64,000 bases of DNA from Loktanella sp. Lineage in GTDB: Bacteria; Pseudomonadota; Alphaproteobacteria; Rhodobacterales; Rhodobacteraceae. The notes below the pieces were generated by a model, which was not told the DNA's origin, ran no database searches, and saw only the letters and a list, made by a program, of their open reading frames with translations. Positions 1 through 10,681 of this stretch are shown in pieces. The stretch covers positions 1 to 64,000 of the forward strand of contig JAGXIQ010000084.1 in the NCBI GenBank assembly GCA_024635625.1. The letters are read 5' to 3'. Numbering within the stretch: position 1 is the first letter of the stretch; each line of letters starts with the position of its first letter. A program made the position numbers and the translations under genes.

Positions 1-445
1 CCGTCAGGCCGACGGCCATTAGATCGACACTATGGATCGCTGCAAGCGTTTGGTTCATCGCATCCATAATCGCCGTTCTTTCCTCTGGCGATTGGTCTTG
101 AAGGCGGGGATCGTCAAAGCTGCGGCCTGCGACATGATCCATCAGGTAGAACGGCGCGCCGATGACGCTGTCGTCTTCACAAAGCAAATGCATGCACGGT
201 ACTGGCACAGCCGTGTCCTGCAAAGCGCGCTGTACTGCGAACTCGCGCTCGACCGCATGGGCGGATTTCAATAGAACGCCGCCGGGTTTACGGCGCAGGA
301 CGTAGTCGCAAGCATCGGTCTGCAACCTGAACGTTGGGTTTGACTGGCCAACTTGAAAACGGTGAACAGTCACTGGGCCATCCAGCCCCGGCAGGCGTCC
401 ATTCACCCAAGTAGCGACAGCCTTTACGTCAAGATCATCAGACAT
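1..445 (-). CDS. Aminoglycoside phosphotransferase-family protein (APH/ACAD10-like), truncated by window edge
   Basis: Reverse-strand reading from ATG at 445 gives MSDDLDVKAVATWVNGRLPGLDGPVTVHRFQVGQSNPTFRLQT..., typical of phosphotransferases adjacent to acyl-CoA dehydrogenases; runs off position 1. Confidence 0.75.
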   Translation of the reverse strand, partial: MSDDLDVKAVATWVNGRLPGLDGPVTVHRFQVGQSNPTFRLQTDACDYVLRRKPGGVLLKSAHAVEREFAVQRALQDTAVPVPCMHLLCEDDSVIGAPFYLMDHVAGRSFDDPRLQDQSPEERTAIMDAMNQTLAAIHSVDLMAVGLT

Positions 446-1678
446 TTAACCCTCGTTCTTAAGGTGTTTTTTAAGTTCGGCACGCGCTACTTGCCTGCGA
501 TGCACCGCATCTGGGCCATCAGCAAAGCGTAGGGTACGCAATTGTGTCCACATCCACGCCAACGGTGTGTCCTGCGAAATACCCATCCCGCCATGCATTT
601 GCATCGCCTGATCCACAACCTCGAGTGCCATCAAAGGGGCGGCGACCTTGACCATGCTAATCCAGGGCTGTGCTGCACGGGTGCCTTGCGTGTCCATCAT
701 CCACGCGGCCTTTAGGCACAGCAGTCGCGTCGCCTCTATTTGGATGCGAGCGTTGGCGATGATGTCGTGGTTCGCGCCAAGATCGGCGAGTGGCTTGCCA
801 AAAGCACGGCGGGTCAATGCGCGGTCACACATCAGATCGAGGGCACGTTCCGCCTGACCAATGGCGCGCATGCAATGATGAATGCGCCCCGGTCCCAAAC
901 GGCCTTGCGCCACCTCGAATCCGCGCCCTTCACCCAGCACAAGCTGAGCCGCTGGAATACGCACGTCGGTAAATCGCAGGTGCATATGACCGTGCGGCGC
1001 ATCATCATGACCAAAGACTTGCATGGGTCGCAGTATCTCGATGCCCGGCGTGTCCATATCCATCAGAAAGATGGTGTGCTGGCGGTGGCGGTGCGCCTCC
1101 TGATCTGTCTGCGCCATAACGATCAGCAGCTTGCAGCGTGGATCGCCTGCACCAGAAATCCACCACTTTTCGCCGTTCAGGATGTAGTCGTCACCGTCTC
1201 GGACTGCTGACAGCGCGATATTCGTGGCGTCCGACGATGCCTGGTCCGGCTCTGTCATCGCGTAGGCAGAACGGACTTTGCCTTCAAGCAATGGAGTTAG
1301 CCAGCGTTCTTTATGCGCTGACGTACCGTAGCGTTCCAGCACCTCCATATTGCCAGTGTCTGGCGCACTGCAATTAAAGACCTCTGCAGCCAGCGTGGAT
1401 TTACCCATCTCCTCGGCCAGATAGGCGTATTCCACTGTGTCAAGCCCCTGCCCCTTATCGCTGTCCGTCAGCCAGAAATTCCACAGACCGCGGTTCCGGG
1501 CTTCTGCCTTAAGGCCTTCCATAATTGCGATCTGACGATCGGTCAGTGCAAAGCGACCGCTGGGATGTTGGCCCACTTCAGCGGCGTACTCGGCCTCTAG
1601 TGGTGCGATGTGATCCGCTATCATTGTCTTGACGGCGGCGATCAACGGCGCGGCGCGGTAAGTAATGCCAAGATCCAT
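446..1678 (-). CDS. Acyl-CoA dehydrogenase family protein
   Basis: ORF 446..1720; likely start [11 protein letters not shown] at 1678; [17 protein letters not shown] and [19 protein letters not shown] motifs of the ACAD family. Confidence 0.9.
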   Translation of the reverse strand: MDLGITYRAAPLIAAVKTMIADHIAPLEAEYAAEVGQHPSGRFALTDRQIAIMEGLKAEARNRGLWNFWLTDSDKGQGLDTVEYAYLAEEMGKSTLAAEVFNCSAPDTGNMEVLERYGTSAHKERWLTPLLEGKVRSAYAMTEPDQASSDATNIALSAVRDGDDYILNGEKWWISGAGDPRCKLLIVMAQTDQEAHRHRQHTIFLMDMDTPGIEILRPMQVFGHDDAPHGHMHLRFTDVRIPAAQLVLGEGRGFEVAQGRLGPGRIHHCMRAIGQAERALDLMCDRALTRRAFGKPLADLGANHDIIANARIQIEATRLLCLKAAWMMDTQGTRAAQPWISMVKVAAPLMALEVVDQAMQMHGGMGISQDTPLAWMWTQLRTLRFADGPDAVHRRQVARAELKKHLKNEG

Positions 1679-1679
1679 C

Positions 1680-2648
1680 TCAGGCCTCCAACAATCGCGT
1701 ACGGGCGGTCGAATATTCACGGCCTATACGCGCCACCAATGCGGCGGCGGGCACGACGTCACGCACGGCACCGATGCCTTGCCCGGCCCCCCAGATCGTG
1801 CTCCATGCCTTGGGCTTGGAACTGCCTTCGGCAAAGCTCATCTGCGTGGCATCGGTGGGCAAATCGTCCGGGTCCAGCCCGGCGTTCCGGATAGAGGCGG
1901 CCAGATAATTACCTGAAATCCCTGTGAACAAAGCCGAGGTGACAATATCCTGCGCGCCGCTGTCCACGATCATCTGCTTGTAACCGGCTGCTGCGTTCGC
2001 CTCTTGCGTTGCGATGAAAGGAGAGCCGACATAGGCCAGATCCGCACCCATCGCCTGCGCGGCTAAAACCGCGTCGCCCGTGGCAATCGACCCGGACAGC
2101 AGGAGTGGACCGTCAAACCAATCGCGAATTTCGCGGATCAGGGCGAAAGGCGATTGCGTTCCCGCATGCCCCCCTGCACCCGCTGCGACAGCGATCAACC
2201 CATCAGCACCCTTTTCGATCGCCTTGTGGGCAAAGCGGTTGTTGATCACATCGTGCAGCGCGATACCGCCGCAGGAATGAGCGGCCTCGTTCACTTCTGG
2301 TCTTGCACCAAGCGAAGTGATCCAGATTGGTACTTTCCATTTCGCGCAAATTTCAAGATCACGCTCTAACCGTGAGTTGGAGCGATGGACGATCTGGTTC
2401 ACCGCATAAGGCGCCGCAGGCGTATCAGGGTGTGCTTGGTTGTAGCGATCCAGCGCCTCTGTGATCTGTTTCAACCACGCCTCTAGCATGATCGGGTCGC
2501 CGTCCTTTTCGCGCGCGTTCAGCGCTGGAAAGCTGCCGACGATACCTGCACAGCACTGGGCAATCACCAATTCGGGGTTGGATACAATAAACAGCGGTGC
2601 CGCCACCATCGGCACACGCAAGTGCGAAAGAACATCTGGTAACATCAT
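1680..2648 (-). CDS. Nitronate monooxygenase / NAD(P)H-dependent flavin oxidoreductase
   Basis: Start [20 protein letters not shown] at 2648; [22 protein letters not shown] and [19 protein letters not shown] motifs; the 542 aa track ORF is over-extended upstream. Confidence 0.88.
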   Translation of the reverse strand: MMLPDVLSHLRVPMVAAPLFIVSNPELVIAQCCAGIVGSFPALNAREKDGDPIMLEAWLKQITEALDRYNQAHPDTPAAPYAVNQIVHRSNSRLERDLEICAKWKVPIWITSLGARPEVNEAAHSCGGIALHDVINNRFAHKAIEKGADGLIAVAAGAGGHAGTQSPFALIREIRDWFDGPLLLSGSIATGDAVLAAQAMGADLAYVGSPFIATQEANAAAGYKQMIVDSGAQDIVTSALFTGISGNYLAASIRNAGLDPDDLPTDATQMSFAEGSSKPKAWSTIWGAGQGIGAVRDVVPAAALVARIGREYSTARTRLLEA

Positions 2649-3115
2649 GTCTCCGTTGGATAATGTCGATGAAGCCACCGCGCGACAATCGCTGGTTTGG
2701 CATTGTCTGCAATTTCGACCGTCACGTCCCAAGCCAGTTGCACCTGTCCGGCGACGGACGTGTCTATATTTGCCAAAAGCAATTGCGCCCGTACCGCGCT
2801 GCCCGCCCGAACGGGTGCTACAAAGCGCAGACTGTCGAAACCGTAATTGATGCTCATGGCAAGGTTGGCAATGGGCGGCAGCGCCTCTTCTGCCATGACG
2901 CTCAGCAGTGAAAGCGTTAGAAAACCGTGGGCGATCGTCGCGCCAAACGGCGTATGCGCCGCGCGTGTGGTGTCTAAGTGAATGAACTGACGATCTAGGG
3001 TCAGGTCTGCGAAACGGTTGATCATATCCTGATCGATCAGGTGCCAGCCTGATTGCCCAACGACGTGTCCAACCTGCGCTGCCAGCGCGGCTATTGTGAT
3101 CGTCTGATCTGTCAT
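2645..3115 (-). CDS. MaoC family (R)-hydratase/dehydratase
   Basis: MTDQTITIAALAAQVGHVVGQSGWHLIDQDMINRFADLTLDRQFIHLD...PFGATIAHGFLTLSLL hot-dog fold signature; overlaps next gene by 4 nt. Confidence 0.85.
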   Translation of the reverse strand: MTDQTITIAALAAQVGHVVGQSGWHLIDQDMINRFADLTLDRQFIHLDTTRAAHTPFGATIAHGFLTLSLLSVMAEEALPPIANLAMSINYGFDSLRFVAPVRAGSAVRAQLLLANIDTSVAGQVQLAWDVTVEIADNAKPAIVARWLHRHYPTET

Positions 3116-3234
3116 GCGGTCCCCTCGCCTTGATCGCCACTCTATGGGTTCGGTCCTCAGGGGCAACCCTCGGGGTCTGTTGTTTCCCTACGTCACGCGC
3201 TAGACGGACTTGTAACATCCACGCGGAGACGACC

Positions 3235-4635
3235 ATGAGCAAGAGTGAAATCGGCCTTCTGGGCCTTGGTACGATGGGCGCGGCACTTGCGCTGAACATC
3301 GCGGACAATGAGTTTGATATCGCGGTTTACAACCGCACGACTCAGGTCACTCTCGATTTCAAGGCAGGCGCTGGCGATTTGTCTGACCGCATCACTGCTA
3401 CCGAGACGCTAGAAAAGTTTGTGGGCGCCCTTTCTACGCCTCGCGCGATCATCCTGATGGTGCCTGCGGGGGATGCAGTCGATCAACAGATCGCGGCGCT
3501 TCGCGCGCTGTTAAATGACGACGACCTGATCATAGACGCGGGGAACGCGAATTTTCACGATACCAACCGTCGCGCAACAGAGGCAGGCGACATGCCGTTC
3601 CTTGGTATTGGCGTGTCCGGCGGTGAAGAAGGTGCGCGTTTTGGCCCGTCGATCATGGGCGGCGGCAATCGGGCCTCTTGGGACCGCGTCGCACACATCC
3701 TGACCGCCATCGCAGCCGATCACGACGGCACGCCTTGTGCCACTTGGATGGGCGAGGAAGGTGCAGGGCATTTTGTCAAAGCCGTTCACAACGGCATCGA
3801 ATACGCCGACATGCAGATGATAGCCGAGGTGTATGGAATCCTGCGAGACGGTATCGGGATGGACAGCGCTGCCATCGCGGCGGTGTTCGATCAATGGAAC
3901 GCGGGCCCGTTGGCATCCTACCTGATCGAAATTTCGGCCCGTGTGGCCGAGGCGAAGGACACTAAAACGGGCGCGCCGCTGCTGGATATCATCACTGATG
4001 CGGCTGGCCAAAAAGGCACTGGCCGCTGGACTGCAATCGAAGCGCAGCACCTAGGTGCGCCCGTCCCTGCGATCGAAGCTGCCGTCGCCGCACGCAATCT
4101 GTCTGCTGCAAAAGATCTGCGCAAACGCGGCGAGGATCTGTTCGGCGCTGCCCCGCAACCGCTGAATGGTGCATTGACCGTTGATCAGTTGGAACAAGCC
4201 CTGATCGCCGGCAAGATCATTTGCTATGCGCAAGGCTTTACGATGATCAGCGCGGCATCTACGCAATTTGGATGGAAGTTGCCCCTGCCAGAGATTGCAA
4301 AGGTCTGGCGCGCAGGCTGTATCATCCGCTCTGTTATGCTGGATGACATGGCAACGGCCCTGACTGAAGCGCCGGATCAAAACTTGATGCTGTCCGGTAA
4401 ATTTGCTGAAGATCTGAAGGCAAACCATAACGGCCTGCGTCAGGTCGTGGCGCAAGCGTCACTGCATGGTCTTGCCGTACCTGCGCTGTCATCGAGCCTT
4501 GCTTACTTTGATACCATGCGGACCCACCGTGGGACTGCGAATATGCTGCAAGGTCAGCGCGACTATTTCGGCCGTCACGGGTTTGAGCGTCTGGACCGCG
4601 ACGGCAAGGGCTTTCATGGCCCTTGGGCTGACTAA
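3235..4635 (+). CDS. gnd: 6-phosphogluconate dehydrogenase (decarboxylating)
   Basis: MSKSEIGLLGLGTMGAALALNIADN; FLGIGVSGGEEGARFGPSIMGGG; HFVKAVHNGIEYADMQMIAEVY; YFGRHGFERLDRDGKGFHGPW. Confidence 0.95.
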   Translation: MSKSEIGLLGLGTMGAALALNIADNEFDIAVYNRTTQVTLDFKAGAGDLSDRITATETLEKFVGALSTPRAIILMVPAGDAVDQQIAALRALLNDDDLIIDAGNANFHDTNRRATEAGDMPFLGIGVSGGEEGARFGPSIMGGGNRASWDRVAHILTAIAADHDGTPCATWMGEEGAGHFVKAVHNGIEYADMQMIAEVYGILRDGIGMDSAAIAAVFDQWNAGPLASYLIEISARVAEAKDTKTGAPLLDIITDAAGQKGTGRWTAIEAQHLGAPVPAIEAAVAARNLSAAKDLRKRGEDLFGAAPQPLNGALTVDQLEQALIAGKIICYAQGFTMISAASTQFGWKLPLPEIAKVWRAGCIIRSVMLDDMATALTEAPDQNLMLSGKFAEDLKANHNGLRQVVAQASLHGLAVPALSSSLAYFDTMRTHRGTANMLQGQRDYFGRHGFERLDRDGKGFHGPWAD

Positions 4636-5813
4636 GACTTTACGATCAAACCGGGGGGCGTGGCGCAAAGACGCTCCGCCCCTTGGTCGGTGATCAGGAT
4701 CGGTTCCGTAATCTCTATCCCGCCGTCATCCAACCAAAGTGCCGGCATGAAATGGAACGTCATCCCTGTCTGAAGCGCTGTGGTGTCGCCAGCCCGAAGT
4801 GACATGGTCCGCTCTCCCCAGTCCGGGGGATAAGACATTCCGATGGAATAGCCGACACGGCTGTCCTTGTGAAAGCCATGGCTCGCCAGCGTCCCGTTGA
4901 AGACCCGCGCCAAATCCTCGCAGCGAATACCGGGTTGCGCCATGGCAATCACTGCAACCGTCGCCGCGTTTACGGCTTCTTCTGCGCGCAGATAGGTGTC
5001 GGGCACCTGCCCCAAAAACAACGTGCGGGACTGTGGGCATTGGTAACGCCGATAAGCCCCAGCAATTTCAAAAAATGTCGGGATTCCACGCGAAAGCGGA
5101 CTGTCGTCCCATGTCAGATGCGGTGCAGTGGCATCCCGGCCGGACGGTGCCATCGGTACGATGGCTGGATAGTCCCCCCAATGACCGTCGGCCCCTTCGA
5201 TACCTGTCGCCATAATCTGGGCCACAAGATCGTTTTTGCGCATACCCACCTCTGCCACCTCAGCGATATGGGCATGCATACGTGTGACGATTGCCCCAGC
5301 ACGGCGCAGATAAGTGATCTCTGTCTCTGACTTGATTGCGCGACACCAGTTCACAAGGCCGGTCGCATCTACAGTCTCAGCTTGCGGAACGCCTGTCAGG
5401 ATCGTCTCGTAAGCAGCTGCAGTGAAATAGTAATTGTCTTTTTCGACACCAAGCCGGCCTGTGTCCCACCCGCAGGCACGGAGCAGGCTGCACAAATCCA
5501 GCATGGCGTGCTTGATCGGGTTTTGTACAAAGCTGTCATCATAGCCGTGGATATGGTCATCGGGCATCCAGGCTGTGCGCAATGCGCCTGCCGCGTCCAT
5601 TCCGCGACCCCACCAGCGTGGTGGCCCCTCAGGCCCAACGAGCACCCCCTGATGTACGTAGAACGACCAACCGTCATAGCCGGTCAGCCAACCCATATTA
5701 CTGGGGTCGGTGATGAACAAACAACCAAGTCCGGCACGGTCCATCGCGGCCCGCACGCGGGCCAAACGATCAGTGTATTCGGCTGGCGCAAAAGCGGGAT
5801 TCGGGTGGGTCAT
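4632..5813 (-). CDS. doeA: M24-family metallopeptidase, ectoine hydrolase (DoeA)-like
   Basis: MTHPNPAFAPAEYTDRLARVRAAM...MGWLTGYDGWSFYVHQGV; DSRVGYSIGMSYPPDWGERTMSLRAGDTTALQTGMTFHFMPALWLDDGGIEITEPILIT strongly resembles DoeA/EutD. Confidence 0.75.
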   Translation of the reverse strand: MTHPNPAFAPAEYTDRLARVRAAMDRAGLGCLFITDPSNMGWLTGYDGWSFYVHQGVLVGPEGPPRWWGRGMDAAGALRTAWMPDDHIHGYDDSFVQNPIKHAMLDLCSLLRACGWDTGRLGVEKDNYYFTAAAYETILTGVPQAETVDATGLVNWCRAIKSETEITYLRRAGAIVTRMHAHIAEVAEVGMRKNDLVAQIMATGIEGADGHWGDYPAIVPMAPSGRDATAPHLTWDDSPLSRGIPTFFEIAGAYRRYQCPQSRTLFLGQVPDTYLRAEEAVNAATVAVIAMAQPGIRCEDLARVFNGTLASHGFHKDSRVGYSIGMSYPPDWGERTMSLRAGDTTALQTGMTFHFMPALWLDDGGIEITEPILITDQGAERLCATPPGLIVKS

Positions 5814-5852
5814 GGGGCGAATATGCGCCCACAACCCGCTCGCTGGCAAATA

Positions 5853-6539
5853 TTATCCTAGCGCGTAACCCGCCCCACGCACCGTTCGTACTGGATCGCT
5901 GCCTCCGGTGGCAGTCAGGGCTTTTCGCAGGCGGCCAACGTGTACATCAACGGTGCGCGTGTCGACGTATATGTCACGACCCCAGACCCGATCCAGCAAC
6001 TGATCGCGCGACCAGACCCGTCCCGGTTTTTCCATGAAAGTCGATAGCAGACGAAACTCTGTCGGGCCCAGCTTTAGCGATTCCCCGTCACGGGACACCC
6101 TGTGGGTTTCGGCGTCCAGCAGAATGTCGTCATAGGCCAGCACCTGTCCTACAGTTGTGGGTCGTACCCGGCGCAACTGGCTGCGGACGCGGGCCATAAG
6201 TTCTGTCACGGAATACGGTTTGGTGACATAATCATCAGCGCCGGTTTCCAGACCGCGGACTTTGTCCACTTCCTCTGTCCGCGCTGACAGCATGATGATC
6301 GCAATGCCGCGGGTGGCCGGATCGATCTTGAGCCGCCGACAAACCTCGATCCCTGTGACGCGGGGCAGCATCCAGTCTAACACCATGACGTCCGGTGCAT
6401 CCTCGGCCACCATCAAAAGCCCCTCTTCGCCGTCTTCGGCGCGGGAAACCCGAAAGCCTTCGGCTTCTAGGTTGTAGGCCAGCACTTCGCGCTGCGCCTC
6501 TTCGTCTTCAACGATAAGGACGTGCGGTTGTGCCGACAT
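5853..6539 (-). CDS. phoB: Phosphate regulon response regulator PhoB
   Basis: Receiver domain plus winged-helix output (PGRVWSRDQLLDRVWGRDIYVDTRTVDVHVGRLRKAL); adjacent to phoU and pst. Confidence 0.95.
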   Translation of the reverse strand: MSAQPHVLIVEDEEAQREVLAYNLEAEGFRVSRAEDGEEGLLMVAEDAPDVMVLDWMLPRVTGIEVCRRLKIDPATRGIAIIMLSARTEEVDKVRGLETGADDYVTKPYSVTELMARVRSQLRRVRPTTVGQVLAYDDILLDAETHRVSRDGESLKLGPTEFRLLSTFMEKPGRVWSRDQLLDRVWGRDIYVDTRTVDVHVGRLRKALTATGGSDPVRTVRGAGYALG

Positions 6540-7258
6540 TACTTCGGCTCAGTCATGTAAGAGGTCTTGTCGCTTTTCGGACGCGCCTCTTCGGGCATCT
6601 CTCCGGTGATCAGATAGATCACCTGTTCAGCCATATTCGTGGTCAGGTCGCCCATGCGTTCGATGTTCTTTGCCATGAAATGAAGGTGCATGCAGGGGGT
6701 GATGTTCCGCGGGTCTTCCATCATGAAAGTCAGAAATTCGCGGAACAGGGCATTATACATCTGGTCAACGTCTTGATCGTGTTGACGTACATCTTCGGCC
6801 AGTTGCGCATCACCTTTGATGTAGGCATCCAGCGTGTCTTTCAGCATCCCCTGCACTTCACGGGCCATGCGACGCAGCGATGATTCTGCCCCGGCAATCG
6901 GCGTCATGTCCACAAGCACAGAGGTGCGCTTCGCCATGTTCTTGGCGTAATCGCCGATCCGTTCAAGCGCCGCTGCCAGTCGCAGCACAGTCAGCAGGGA
7001 TCGCAGGTCTTTGCTAACCGGTGCGCGCAGGGCGATGGTCCGCGCGGCAGCCTCTGAAATTTCAAGTTCCAGCGCGTCGATGACCTTGTCGGCCTTACGG
7101 ACCCGTTCGGCCAGCTCGACATCGCGGGTGGCAAGACTTTCGGCGGCTTGCAAGATCGCATCTTCGACCAGCCCGCCCATCTTCATGATCAGCGTTGTGA
7201 TCGCGTCAAGATCGCGGTCATAGGCCGAAGAAATGTGTTGTTCGCTCATGGTCGCCAT
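6539..7258 (-). CDS. phoU: Phosphate signaling complex protein PhoU
   Basis: HISSAYDRDLDAITTLIMKMGGLVEDAI... with repeated three-helix PhoU motifs. Confidence 0.94.
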   Translation of the reverse strand: MATMSEQHISSAYDRDLDAITTLIMKMGGLVEDAILQAAESLATRDVELAERVRKADKVIDALELEISEAAARTIALRAPVSKDLRSLLTVLRLAAALERIGDYAKNMAKRTSVLVDMTPIAGAESSLRRMAREVQGMLKDTLDAYIKGDAQLAEDVRQHDQDVDQMYNALFREFLTFMMEDPRNITPCMHLHFMAKNIERMGDLTTNMAEQVIYLITGEMPEEARPKSDKTSYMTEPK

Positions 7259-7261
7259 TCC

Positions 7262-8062
7262 TTATCCGATCCTGCCAGAGATATAACTCTCTGTGCGGGG
7301 GTCTTCGGGGTTGGTGAAAATCTTGTCCGTGACACCGTATTCCACCATGTTGCCAAGGTGGAAAAATGCTGTCTTTTGGCTGACGCGGGCCGCTTGCTGC
7401 ATAGAGTGGGTAACGATTACAACAGAATAGCTTTGACGCAATTCGTCGATGAGCTCTTCGACCTGTGCGGTGGCAATGGGATCAAGTGCCGAGCAGGGTT
7501 CGTCCATCAGCAAAACCTCGGGTTCCGTCGCCACAGCGCGGGCGATGCACAAGCGCTGCTGCTGACCGCCAGACAATCCAGTGCCAGGTTCCAGCAAGCG
7601 GTCCTTGACCTCGTCCCAGATCGCTCCGCGGCGCAGCGCGCGCTCGACGATCTCGTCGAGGTCCGATTTGTTACGCGCCAGACCGTGAATCTTTGGCCCG
7701 TAAGCCACGTTGTCATAGATCGACTTTGGGAACGGGTTCGGCTTCTGAAATACCATGCCGACCTTGGCGCGCAGTTGCACTGGATCGACCCGTGGATCTG
7801 TAATATCCTCACCATCAATCAGGATGTTGCCGGTGACGCGTGCAATATCAATTGTATCGTTCATCCGGTTGATGCAGCGCAAAAAAGTAGATTTGCCGCA
7901 GCCCGATGGGCCGATAAAAGCCGTGACCGTTTTGTCTGCAATCTCTACGCTTACGTCTTTGATCGCGTGCTTGTCGCCATAGTAAACGTTCACGTTCCGG
8001 GCCGAAATCTTGGTGTCCTGCTGCGCGTTCATCGCCTTGTCCATTCGATACATGTCTTCCAT
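7262..8062 (-). CDS. pstB: Phosphate ABC transporter ATP-binding protein PstB
   Basis: [36 protein letters not shown]; start at [15 protein letters not shown] or shortly downstream. Confidence 0.96.
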   Translation of the reverse strand: MEDMYRMDKAMNAQQDTKISARNVNVYYGDKHAIKDVSVEIADKTVTAFIGPSGCGKSTFLRCINRMNDTIDIARVTGNILIDGEDITDPRVDPVQLRAKVGMVFQKPNPFPKSIYDNVAYGPKIHGLARNKSDLDEIVERALRRGAIWDEVKDRLLEPGTGLSGGQQQRLCIARAVATEPEVLLMDEPCSALDPIATAQVEELIDELRQSYSVVIVTHSMQQAARVSQKTAFFHLGNMVEYGVTDKIFTNPEDPRTESYISGRIG

Positions 8063-8072
8063 TTCAGCACTC

Positions 8073-9392
8073 CTACCAGCGACGTTCAAAGCGGCGGCGC
8101 AGGATGATGGCCACCGTGTTCATGACAAGCAGGAACACCAGCAGCGTGATAATAGCGCCCTGTGCGCGTTCCACAAAGGCCGGGTCGGCCCGTTGGGTCC
8201 AATTGTAAATCTGCACCGGCAGTGCTGTCGACGGATCGCCAAACAGGCCGGTTGCGCTTGAATAGGCCTCTGGGTAGTCGCGAACGAAAGCGACCATACC
8301 AATCAGCAGCAGCGGTGCGGTTTCGCCCAATGCCTGTGCCAGACCGATGATCGTGCCGGTCAGGATGCCAGGCGCAGCTAGTGGCAGGACGTGGTGGAAC
8401 ACACTTTGCATTTTCGATGCACCGACGCCCAATGCCGCATCGCGGATCGACGGTGGTACCGCTTTTAGCGCCGCCCGGGTCGAGATGATGATTGTTGGTA
8501 ACGTCATCAGCGCCAACACCATGCCGCCAACAAGGGGCGACGACTGGTTGAACTGCATGAAGTTAATAAAGATGGCGAGGCCGAGAATACCGTAAACGAT
8601 TGACGGTACTGCGGCAAGGTTTGCGATGTTCACCTCAATGACGTCAGTCCAGCGGTTCTTTGGCGCAAATTCTTCGAGGTAGATCGAAGCGGCCACACCA
8701 ATCGGAAGCGCCAAGACCAACACAACGATCATCATATAAAGCGAGCCAAGGATCGCGACGCCCAGACCTGCCGCCTCTGGCCGTTGGTCGGACGCGTCCG
8801 GTGCAGTCAAAAAGGCCCAATTAAACTTGACGTTCATAATGCCAGCGTCGCGCAGTTTGTCCGCCAGCTCCAGTTTTCCGGGGCTGGTATTCTTGTCCAA
8901 TGCGGCACTGGCCATGGTCACACGACCCTTAAAATAACCGTCAATGCGACCGTCCGCCAGCAAAGTGAATCGGTCGGTCCCACCGATTAGGTCAGGGTTC
9001 GCTAAAACCCGATCACGCACAGTTGCTGGCGCTTCCTTAGAGATCAGGTCGCCGATTTCTTTATCGGACAGATCTGTCTGGATGCCAGCCTCTGCAATTG
9101 CATTGACTAGACCGTCACGCAGCAAGGGTGCGTAGCCGATGGTCGTGACCTTACTCATCACAGCCATGTCGCGGGTGCCAGATTTATCCAACTTCGCTTC
9201 CGGCAGCGGCACGTCGATTGTGATATAGGTCTGGCGGAACGCGCCAATGCCTTGCGACACAACAGAGGTCAGCAGGATCACTAGCGCGACCATCGCAATG
9301 CCGATGGCTATGGCACCGTAAGCCTTGAAACGCCGCTCGGCCGCGTTGCGCCGCTTGGTCCGGGCGTCCTCGGTATAAAGCGACTTTGTCAT
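8073..9392 (-). CDS. pstA: Phosphate ABC transporter permease PstA
   Basis: C-terminal permease signature [46 protein letters not shown]. Confidence 0.95.
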   Translation of the reverse strand: MTKSLYTEDARTKRRNAAERRFKAYGAIAIGIAMVALVILLTSVVSQGIGAFRQTYITIDVPLPEAKLDKSGTRDMAVMSKVTTIGYAPLLRDGLVNAIAEAGIQTDLSDKEIGDLISKEAPATVRDRVLANPDLIGGTDRFTLLADGRIDGYFKGRVTMASAALDKNTSPGKLELADKLRDAGIMNVKFNWAFLTAPDASDQRPEAAGLGVAILGSLYMMIVVLVLALPIGVAASIYLEEFAPKNRWTDVIEVNIANLAAVPSIVYGILGLAIFINFMQFNQSSPLVGGMVLALMTLPTIIISTRAALKAVPPSIRDAALGVGASKMQSVFHHVLPLAAPGILTGTIIGLAQALGETAPLLLIGMVAFVRDYPEAYSSATGLFGDPSTALPVQIYNWTQRADPAFVERAQGAIITLLVFLLVMNTVAIILRRRFERRW

Positions 9393-10594
9393 TCGTATTG
9401 CTCCCGGTAGCGGCGCACGATGTAGAGGGCCAGGACGTTGAGTGCGAGGGTGATGACAAAAAGCGTCAGACCGAGCGCGAAAGCGACCAAGGTTTCGGGG
9501 CTGGCGAAGTCCGTATCGCCGGTCAACTGGCTGACGATTTTAACAGTCACTGTCGTCATCGCCTCGAACGGGTTCAGGGAAATGCGGGCCGCAGCCCCTG
9601 CCCCAAGGACGACAATCATCGTCTCGCCGATCGCGCGTGATGCGGCTAGCAGGATCGCACCGACGATGCCAGGCAGTGCGGCCGGCACTACGACCTGCCG
9701 GATCGTCTCGGATTTGGTGGCACCGAGGCCCAAGGAACCGTCACGCATCGATTGTGGTACGGCGTTGATGATGTCGTCGGACAGCGAACTGACGAAGGGG
9801 ATCAGCATGATGCCCATCACAAGACCAGCAGTCATGACCGAGGAGGCCGAGTCGCCAAATCCCAGCGGCTGGGCAAAGTAGTCGCGCAGGAATGGGCCAA
9901 CGGTGACGAGGGCAAACAGACCGTAGACGATGGTCGGGATGCCGGCCAAAATCTCGATGGCGGGCTTGGCAATGCTGCGGATTCGGGGGGTTGCGTATTC
10001 CGACAAGTAGATCGCGGCGAATAGACCCGTTGGTACTGCAAAGGCCAGCGCAATAAAGCTAATATAGAGTGTACCCCAGAGCAACGGCAGGATGCCAAGG
10101 TCAGAGTTTCCGCGAAAGTTCGGGGACCAGTCAGTAGAGAAAAAGAAGCTCGTCCACGAATACTGACGGAAGAAGTTGATACTTTCGAACAGCATCGAAA
10201 ATACGATGCCGACGGTCGTCATGATGGCAATCGTGGATGCGCCGATCAGCAGACCCTTGATCCACGTCTCGGACGCTGTGCGAGCGCGAAAGGTGTTCGA
10301 TACCTTCATCACCGACAAAACCAGACCCAACAAAGCCAACGCCATGATACCCAGCGGCACCCAGATTGGTGCAGCGCCCCGGTATTCCATGATGCGCGCA
10401 GCGAATAGCCAAACGATAATCGCAAGCATCGCCGGGACGGCGGTGGACAGGATCGCGTTCAGACCGTGCTGTTTTGGCAAAGATGCAAGGTGGCGGATGT
10501 CACCCCCAGATACCGACAACGCGCGGCGACGTGCTAAATAAGACCCGATGATCGACAAAACGATGATGACCAGCAGGGGGAGCGTCAGGGACAT
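9389..10594 (-). CDS. pstC: Phosphate ABC transporter permease PstC
   Basis: LGATKSETIRQVVVPAALPGIVGAILLAASRAIGETMIVVLGAG; overlaps pstA by 4 nt. Confidence 0.95.
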   Translation of the reverse strand: MSLTLPLLVIIVLSIIGSYLARRRALSVSGGDIRHLASLPKQHGLNAILSTAVPAMLAIIVWLFAARIMEYRGAAPIWVPLGIMALALLGLVLSVMKVSNTFRARTASETWIKGLLIGASTIAIMTTVGIVFSMLFESINFFRQYSWTSFFFSTDWSPNFRGNSDLGILPLLWGTLYISFIALAFAVPTGLFAAIYLSEYATPRIRSIAKPAIEILAGIPTIVYGLFALVTVGPFLRDYFAQPLGFGDSASSVMTAGLVMGIMLIPFVSSLSDDIINAVPQSMRDGSLGLGATKSETIRQVVVPAALPGIVGAILLAASRAIGETMIVVLGAGAAARISLNPFEAMTTVTVKIVSQLTGDTDFASPETLVAFALGLTLFVITLALNVLALYIVRRYREQYE

Positions 10595-10628
10595 GGGGCA
10601 GCTTTCTGTCTGACGGACTTCAAGGAAT

Positions 10629-10658
10629 GGACCGGGGGCACAATGGCACCCCCGGTCC
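10629..10658. terminator. Strong GC hairpin between pstS and pstC (attenuator or processing/stabilising hairpin)
   Basis: GGACCGGGGG-cacaatggca-CCCCCGGTCC, 10-bp perfect stem in the pstS-pstC gap. Confidence 0.7.
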
Positions 10659-10681
10659 GGATTTCAAGCCAAGTGGCCAGA

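Noticed and set aside
7148-8107. 319 aa plus-strand ORF antisense to phoU/pstB
   Set aside because: Lies opposite well-supported pst/pho genes; sequence looks like antisense translation with no recognisable domain
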